From Leucogyrophana mollusca (lineage: Eukaryota > Basidiomycota > Agaricomycetes > Boletales), in the NCBI GenBank assembly GCA_021014945.1, contig MU266769.1, positions 1-15,761 of the forward strand: DNA of 15,761 nt, in the 5' to 3' direction. How positions within the stretch are numbered: the stretch's first letter is position 1; each line of letters starts with the position of its first letter. A program made the position numbers and the translations under genes. Shown piece by piece: positions 10,935-15,761 of the stretch. The notes beneath the pieces are model-generated. The model ran no database searches. It was not told where the DNA came from and saw only the letters and a list, made by a program, of their open reading frames with translations.

Positions 10935-11640
10935 GTCTGAAGGACGTTAATCGGGGGAGAAGACTAGTGAGACGCCTTGATGGGTGTCAAAAGGACAAGA
11001 ATACAAGGAAACACCAGGTATAAAAGGGATGGTGGCCAGGATCAAAAGAACGAATCGAAACTATGCATCAGATTCTGACGTTCTAAATCTGCTTGAAGGA
11101 AGTACCAACTCATCAGGGTATGATGAGACGGGCCCAATATCTACCACGGCGATGTGCGGGGTATGTGCATAGCCCCCATCGACTCCAGCATCTCGTTTCC
11201 CGAGCATAAAGATGACCGCATCGTTATGTGGGGGTATCTCAGCGTGGAAGGCGGTCGGATGGGGTGGGTCCAATGCACGTCGATCTAGATGCAAAAGTCA
11301 AGCCTTCGACGAGAATGGTGTATCAATCCAAATATATCCGGTCAAGATAACAAACATACCAGGTGACGAGGTGGATAAAACACCATTCTTACAGGCATAT
11401 CGAGAGACTCTCACTTCAGTCCTCATAGTTTGTGAGTGGATTCGTCGCGTCCCTTCTAGCTTCCCGTGAGTACGAAGAGACCTAGGTAGATTGATTTGGT
11501 ACTTGTGGGCTGGGTATTTCAAGTCTGGGGAGACACCACTCGTCGATGGAGCTTGGAGCGCGAGACTATTTGCGGAGGTTGTCAACAAATGAACTGAACG
11601 ATTCGGCAGATTCCGCCTTGCGTCAAGCAGGTCACACTAC
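10935..11640. other. Duplicated 5' flank of copy B gene, possible short ORF
   Basis: This flank is homologous to 5199-5905. Plus-strand TATAAAAG lies at 11019-11026. Immediately after it a 47-codon plus frame (11029-11172) reads MVARIKRTNRNYASDSDVLN and onward. The following DNA has a GTATGT donor-like site at 11160 but no convincing acceptor partner. A later plus frame (11212-11469) contains QIYPVKITNIPGDEVDKTPF, which looks protein-like but is not preserved in copy A. No gene is claimed. The minus strand just upstream of the start at 10934 is pyrimidine-rich (CTTCTCCCCC). Confidence 0.35.
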
Positions 11641-11649
11641 TAGTCTGAT

Positions 11650-11965
11650 GACCATCTCAGAAGTGGTGGGCAGTGTCAAGAATAGATGGGCGGTGTCCTG
11701 GGGGTGGATGGCCTGGGGGTGAGAGGAAACGAAGCTGAGTGTCGGACGACACAGAGGTGGGGTCCATTGGACTTGGATGGGAAGCTGGTGCTGGTGTTGG
11801 ACGAGACGAAGGCTAGTGTTGGATGGGACAAGGTTGGTATCGAATGCGGCCGAGGCCTGTTTGGAAGAGACAAAAATGGGGATTGGATGTGACAAAGGCT
11901 GGTGTTGGCGGTGGAGGTATTGGACAAGGCGAAGAATGTCGATGTTGGATAAGGTGGAGGACGAA
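11650..11965. repeat. Degenerate minisatellite, right flank of copy B
   Basis: This is G-rich imperfect repeat sequence of the TTGGA...GATGGG type. About 11720-11915 aligns with about 7725-7920 and shares GGGGTCCATTGGA, TTGGATGGGA and TGGACGAGACGAAGGCT-like segments in the same orientation. It adjoins the right edge of the duplicated block. The long minus-strand frame across it (11632-12270) is a repeat-driven His/Pro/Ser run in this part and is not counted as a gene. Confidence 0.65.
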
Positions 11966-12319
11966 AATTGTTGATTGAGGTGAGCGACCATCCTCGCGTT
12001 GCTCTGAGCATACGAGCATAAATCAGACGACAGACGGCGATCCCTAGGGACCCTCTCGACGGCCAAGCAAGCAACTGAACGGCGACAAGGAATGTACGCG
12101 CTAGCTTCGATCCCCTCAGGTTGAACTTCAGGCCAGTTCGAATGCTTTCTCCGCAGCTTATCATGCACAATGTCCACTTTAGAGGACCGAGTCCACTTGA
12201 GAATCCTTTTTAACCACCAACGGAAAACGTCACCCCGACTACGTATCACCCTCCCCATCCACAGCACCACGACACCTCGCTACCAGCGAACTCACGAACA
12301 ACCGCCGCCCGCCGCCTGA
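11966..12319. other. Intergenic, possible minus-strand coding fragment
   Basis: On the minus strand, about 12258-12010, one frame reads VFRWWLKRILKWTRSSKVDI and then a stretch ending HSNWPEVQPEGIEA. The composition looks more protein-like than the minisatellite-coded part that follows it in the same frame. I recognise no family, and the frame ends in repeat sequence, so this could be a truncated gene remnant or chance. Nothing else is visible here. Confidence 0.3.
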
Positions 12320-12660
12320 GTTGGTCGGTTCTCTCCTGCATTTTCTACCTCTACCTCTGCCCACACTTTGTCAACGCATGTCCTTCCATGAACTGCCTGG
12401 ATACACGCTCTGCCGAATCCACTACCCTCTCCTGGATACCGGATACGCGTCCTGTCAGTGCATACGCAGTCGCCACCGCCGCCCAAGTCAGTCGACTCTC
12501 TCCTTGCACTTTCTACCTTGTGGACGCAGGTCCCAACCCATGGGCCGCCGTCGCCGGGGGTTTGATCTCGTCCCACCCCTGGATAAGCCATCCGCCCGGT
12601 CCATTACCCTCACTGGATACCTCCGTCCGCGCACCACCCAGCCTGGAAACCGGATGCTTA
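12320..12660. repeat. Degenerate ~165-bp tandem repeat
   Basis: Two or more diverged units of about 165 bp are visible. GTCGGTTCTCTCCTGCATTT (12327) pairs with GTCGACTCTCTCCTTGCACT (12491); each is followed by TTTCTACC and then TGTCAACGCATGTCC versus TGTGGACGCAGGTCC. A CTGGATAC motif recurs at about 12398, 12432 and 12613. The repeat keeps both strands open (for example plus 12388-13020), but the translated products have no recognisable features and I do not call a gene. Confidence 0.5.
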
Positions 12661-13146
12661 TCCTATCAAGCCCTACGATTACAAGCGGTCGACCTGCAAT
12701 GGCTGATATCCCCAGCGTGTCGGCGGTGTGAGTGGTTCGTGGCGGCGACGTGCATGGTTCGCAGCGGCGACGCGGGTGATTCGCAGCGGTGCGTGTGGTG
12801 TGAGGCCTCATTCCCGGTACCCCAATATAATGCTCTCTGCCCGACTTGGGTGCGATCCCCCCTGTGGCGTTCTGGTGTGTCCATTATCCACCCATATTTC
12901 CATTCCCCAATGATTTCTGCCCACACAGGCCCACAAGCATTCCCATCGCAGATAAAACCCACGCAGGTGAGCTACCTACAAGCACGTAAAACAAGCTTGG
13001 ATTATGCAAGTACCACATGAGAACCGCGGTGCCGGAACCCAGGAGTGGCCCATCAAGGTTCTGAGGCCTGCGGAAATCATCCGATCATAAAATCAGTGCA
13101 TATTGGCAGAAGGAGGACGCAAGTTACAAGACAAACCTGCTTCGCC
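12661..13146. other. Intergenic 3' of the phosphotransferase gene
   Basis: Apart from the 22-bp repeat at 12734-12799, this stretch holds no supportable gene. GGCTGATATCC at about 12700 also occurs at about 7530, at the left edge of the first minisatellite, which hints at shared repeat ancestry. The part next to 13147 is the 3' flank of the minus-strand kinase gene. I see no canonical AATAAA there. Confidence 0.45.
12734..12799. repeat. Three-unit 22-bp GC-rich tandem repeat
   Basis: Three consecutive 22-bp units are visible: 12734-12755, 12756-12777 and 12778-12799. They share the core TTCGCAGCGGCGACG, with TTCGTGGCGGCGACG in the first and TTCGCAGCGGTGCG in the third. Divergence increases toward the third unit. 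Confidence 0.8.
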
Positions 13147-14200
13147 CTAATTTACCTGGGAGTACGGCGTTTTCTCGAGCCTAAATAGACATGAGCGACG
13201 GTGCACCTCTCCCAGAGCCATATCGGGCCTGATATGAGGACCTCCAGGGCCCGCCGCAATCCACCGCAAAACTGCCCATCGCCACCTCGCCCACCGTGCG
13301 TGCCAAGTCGAAGCATTGATCCATCCCATTCGAGAAGCCTCGATAGCAACATATTCCATGTAAGGCGGGTAGAATCCCGCGAAGCCCCAGTCAACGAGCC
13401 AAAGCTGATTTCGGTCATCGAGAATCATGTTACGAGGCGCGAGGTCCTGGTGCACAAATACGTGTTGGCGGAGAGGCTCGAGCGTGAGGTCATGGCGGGG
13501 TTTTCGTTGTTGGGGTCGACACTTCGTGAGCCACCAGTTGAGGTATCCCGTGAATGCCTCTGGGGAAGCGTACGATACGGGCTTATACAGGCCTTGAAAA
13601 AATGGGGAGCGGACTGAACCCAATGCCAGTCCACCTCCTACTGGAGAGGTAGCCGCCTGCATCTTTTGCAAATAGCGCCTCAACTGCCACGCCACCCGAA
13701 GGGTCCTCACCCAACCGATCTCAGGCCATAGCTGCTCCAACGTGGGGCCATGGACACGCTCCAAAACGAAGTAGTGACCACCTGTATATGTATCGGTATT
13801 TCGGATCGGCCCACGACGTACAACTGGGACTCGGATATCAAGCTTCCGAGCGAACTCTATCGCGGCAATTTCGTTATCAGCTTCGTCACCGCCGACAAAC
13901 TTGGCGACAAGGTTTTGAGATAGTGCTCTAGTGGTCTCGACCCTTGTGGTCACGAGCGCTGGTGCATTTTTTACGAAGGAAAGCAGCTCAAAGTCAGTGT
14001 AATGATCAAACATAGCCTCGTCGAATGCAATGGTCTAGCAAATTCAGTCAGAGCTCCCTCGGTGTGGCCGTGATACGGGTACGAACCTTTGAGTGAGGTA
14101 TATCATCACCGCCAGCTTCAGTTGGCGGGTGAACCTTGCGTCCTTCGACGAGCTTTGGCCAGGTTGTGCCTGTGAGCTGAAGGCTGGAGGTATGCATCAT
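13147..14200 (-). CDS. APH/choline-kinase-like phosphotransferase (2 exons)
   Basis: This is a fungal member of the aminoglycoside-phosphotransferase (APH) fold family: kinase-like enzymes moving ATP phosphate to small molecules, substrate unknown here. Exon 1 is 14200-14087 and exon 2 is 14034-13147. The 52-nt intron has donor GTTCGT, branch CTCTGACTG and acceptor TTTGCTAG, and gives 333 residues. Visible landmarks: a candidate ATP lysine in LVAKF (Lys83), VLERVHGPTLEQLWP (about 128-142), the catalytic loop HQDLAPRNMI with Asp235 and Asn240, and the metal-binding Asp253 in VDWGFAGFYP. The C-terminal part is Trp-rich (WARWRWAVLRW). Starting at the ATG at 14013 would lose TIAFDEA and the N-terminal exon. 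An ATG directly follows at 14197. It stands alone with about 2.2 kb of repeat-rich DNA on its 3' side. In fungi this family is large and mostly uncharacterised, so antibiotic resistance should not be assumed. Confidence 0.9.
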
Positions 14201-14640
14201 GCTAGACAGACTGCATAGCCTGTCTCGAAAATTGACTGGTGACCGGTAAGATGACTGTACTGTAACTGATGTTCAAGCAATGGCCACCTGCCCGATACGG
14301 AAGCGACCACCAAAACCACCCATTTTCTACCGCTCCAACAAAACAAGCACCAACGCAGAATTTCAATATATGATTTCGTGACCATGATACTCGCGCGCAC
14401 TAATAAATTCACCCACGTTTACTTTCGATCGCGACGGCCGGACGCGATGCCAAAAAAATGGGTGCTGCAGTGATGAAGGAGCTGCTTTCGTGCATTCCAT
14501 CCTCTCTTGAAACCCTCCACTCGCGCTCATCACCCAATCTCTTCCTTCGCTCATAGTTCACCAACGAAATCGGCAGTCACCAAAGACGTTAAATGCGCGG
14601 CGGCCGAGGTGCCGTACGAGGAGAACTTGTATAGATGTAC
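14201..14640. other. 5' flank of the phosphotransferase gene
   Basis: No gene is visible. The segment lies upstream of the kinase start at 14200 and presumably holds its promoter and 5' leader. On the minus strand CTGTCTAG ends two bases before the ATG, so a leader intron is possible. Short minus-strand frames (14197-14412 and 14363-14554) have no recognisable content. Confidence 0.4.
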
Positions 14641-14642
14641 AT

Positions 14643-14760
14643 TAGGGTACGGTGAAGCAGGCGATGTAAATTTACGACGGTAAATTTACCTGGGTGAATT
14701 AGCGCTAATTTGCTGTCAATTCTGGGGGGTCGGAATCGGGGGGGTGAATTTGGGCGAATT
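14643..14760. repeat. AT-palindromes resembling a DNA-transposon end
   Basis: The self-complementary decamer GTAAATTTAC occurs twice, at 14666-14675 and 14680-14689, four bases apart. It follows TAGGGTACGGTGAAG at 14643. Motifs GTGAATT (14694, 14744) and GCGAATTT (14753) come next, with a poly-G-containing stretch between. Clusters of such short palindromes just inside a terminus are typical of fungal hAT-type transposons. No matching opposite end or target-site duplication can be seen because the window ends too soon, so the assignment is tentative. Confidence 0.4.
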
Positions 14761-14877
14761 TGACAGCCATCACCACAGCCGATATTCTGAGGATATGAGG
14801 TGTCGGGGCAGAAAGTGGGGCGTCGGAAGGTAGCAGGAAAGGGCCGTTAACTTGTCTCAGTTCTACCTTACTCGATA

Positions 14878-15510
14878 ATGGATTCTCATACAAAAGAGCT
14901 ATTGTCTACTCTCCAATTTTACCTATCCAACCTCCCGGCCACCTTACCTGTTCCCGGAGGCTTCACCCCGGGATACGGCTTTGACTTCTTCGGGTTGGAT
15001 GACGATGATGTCGCAGACATCGGAGAGGAGGGGGCACTCAACCGTGCGCTAGAAGTTGCCTTCGGTACACGCAAGAATGGGCCCATAGTGTTCACGGAGC
15101 GTGGTCCTGGATTAGAAGGTGTTGTTGGAACACTCGAAGAACACCTAGAGAAGAGTCCCAATTCAGCCATTCTCAAAAAATGGGTTGACGATCTCATTAC
15201 CTCGGCCAAGCTAGCCTTTCAGTCTGCAAACCTTCCAGTAAGTTTGAATTTCATCGAATCAGAAGGATTGGGAATTCTCACTCACGGAAAAAAGCTTCCG
15301 AGTCCTGAAGCATCCGCCCCTAGACTTGCTCCCGCGGTCGAAACTGGAAATAGCGGTCAAGCAAACAAGAAGTCGAAGGGAGCTCCGAAGAAGCTTGACA
15401 CCAAGGTGCTCGATAACTCAAATGATCCTGATTTTGTCGACCTGCTGACAAATCTAAGGAATTCCGGAGTTAGTCCGGAGCTCAGCCGGTGCCCGGAGTT
15501 AGGCAGATAA
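14878..15510 (+). CDS. Unrecognised 210-aa ORF, possibly transposon-encoded
   Basis: This uninterrupted plus-strand frame starts at ATG 14878, about 190 bp inside the palindrome cluster. The sequence is protein-like. It has an early hydrophobic stretch (LLSTLQFYLSNLPATLPV), an acidic run FGLDDDDVADIGEEG (about 40-54), a middle helical part, and a Lys-rich segment NKKSKGAPKKLDTK (about 164-177) that could be a nuclear-localisation signal, followed by NSNDPDFVDLL. I recognise no domain and see no zinc finger or DDE motifs. The last 19 codons lie inside the short repeats beginning at 15454, so the natural C terminus may be missing or reached by splicing beyond this point. Position beside transposon-end-like sequence suggests the N-terminal part of a hAT-type transposase or accessory protein. 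That is inference; an ordinary host gene is also possible. Confidence 0.5.
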   Translation: MDSHTKELLSTLQFYLSNLPATLPVPGGFTPGYGFDFFGLDDDDVADIGEEGALNRALEVAFGTRKNGPIVFTERGPGLEGVVGTLEEHLEKSPNSAILKKWVDDLITSAKLAFQSANLPVSLNFIESEGLGILTHGKKLPSPEASAPRLAPAVETGNSGQANKKSKGAPKKLDTKVLDNSNDPDFVDLLTNLRNSGVSPELSRCPELGR

Positions 15511-15636
15511 CGACTATATTCACCTAAGGAATTCCGGAGTTAGTCCGGAGCTACGGTACAGTTAGTAACGTAGCAATACTAAGTAAATATAAACTACTCA
15601 CCTCAGCCGGTGCCCGGAGTTAGGCAGATAACGACT
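15454..15636. repeat. Interleaved short direct repeats (A-B-A-B)
   Basis: Repeat A is 29 bp and identical at 15454-15482 and 15524-15552; its core is CCGGAGTTAGTCCGG, an interrupted palindrome. Repeat B is 35 bp and identical at 15481-15515 and 15602-15636; its core is GGTGCCCGGAGTTAGGCAGA. In the first pair A and B overlap by two bases. In the second pair a 49-bp segment separates them, and it begins with a potential hairpin (GCTACG at 15550-15555, CGTAGC at 15569-15574). Confidence 0.9.
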
Positions 15637-15761
15637 GAGGTGCACTACAGTAAAATAGAGCTATATATAGGGCGGAGGTACCGCTCGCTTAGTACTATGG
15701 AGAACAGAGCACAATGGAGCAAAGCGACAATAGTGCTCCGCACAATGGTACACTTACTCCG
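15637..15761. other. Right end of window, no gene seen
   Basis: After the short repeats there is no open coding sequence. A TATATATAG run lies at 15663-15671. The stretch may be the continuation of a transposon or the interrupted 3' part of the upstream ORF; the window is too short to tell. Confidence 0.4.

Larger units (their letters stand above)
7918..11640. repeat. Segmental duplication, copy B
   Basis: This block is colinear with 2150-5905 in the same orientation. It begins near CTGGCAGTCTTAG (7927) and ends near AGGTCACACTACTA (about 11640). It carries the second membrane-protein gene with equivalent flanks. Most introns have exactly the same length in both copies (58, 59, 56, 51, 61, 68, 50, 52, 64 and 62 nt), so the copies derive from an already intron-rich ancestor by DNA-level duplication, not retroposition. 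Confidence 0.9.

Noticed and set aside
11632..12270. 212-codon minus-strand frame as a gene
   Set aside because: Most of it is encoded by the minisatellite and is His/Pro/Ser low complexity. Only the first part looks protein-like, and it begins with a non-ATG codon.
12388..13020. 210-codon plus-strand frame as a gene
   Set aside because: It spans degenerate tandem repeats, the opposite strand is equally open, and the product has no recognisable feature.
13147..14200. Antibiotic-resistance aminoglycoside kinase
   Set aside because: The APH fold is used by a large, diverse fungal family. Nothing in the sequence or the neighbourhood indicates an aminoglycoside substrate.
1..15761. CRISPR arrays, tRNA or rRNA genes
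   Set aside because: No evenly spaced identical repeats with unique spacers, no cloverleaf with conserved tRNA boxes and no rRNA-like sequence were recognised by eye.

Overview
The window looks like a nuclear genomic fragment of a filamentous basidiomycete. The protein family of the two large genes suggests an Agaricomycete, and I would guess the Rhizoctonia/Ceratobasidium group, though that rests on recalled family resemblance. The clearest evidence is gene structure. Coding sequence is split by many 46-68 nt GT-AG introns with CTRAC-like branch sites, which rules out bacteria and fits basidiomycetes. Much of the window is gene-poor, repeat-laden accessory sequence.

The core is a head-to-tail segmental duplication of about 3.7 kb: copy A about 2150-5905 and copy B about 7918-11640. 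Each copy carries one minus-strand gene for a multi-pass membrane protein of about 710 residues. I rebuilt both genes exon by exon with every splice phase consistent. Gene A has 15 exons (5198 to 2268) and gene B has 14 exons (10934 to 8052). The predicted layout is a short cytosolic N terminus, three helices, a glycosylated ectodomain of about 340 residues rich in N-X-S/T sequons, a fourth helix and a charged cytosolic tail. I recognise this architecture from fungal genomes but know of no assigned function.

The two copies differ informatively. One ectodomain intron is present only in A. Near the 3' end a splice donor is GT in B and GC in A. A 27-nt ectodomain insertion is present only in B. 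A 133-bp coding tract is perfectly identical although nearby ectodomain exons differ strongly. Copy B is bracketed on both sides by homologous degenerate minisatellites (7545-7925 and 11650-11965).

Left of the duplication lies a probable broken TPR-gene remnant (1201-1524) in otherwise featureless sequence. The spacer between the copies (5906-7544) has no supportable gene. To the right come degenerate repeats (12320-12800), then a two-exon minus-strand gene for a fungal APH/choline-kinase-like phosphotransferase (14200 to 13147). Next is a region with transposon-end-like AT palindromes (14643-14760) and a plus-strand 210-residue ORF (14878-15510) whose 3' end runs into interleaved short repeats.

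Nothing shows the genes acting in one pathway. The locus reads as a fast-evolving region shaped by segmental duplication, minisatellites and transposon debris.
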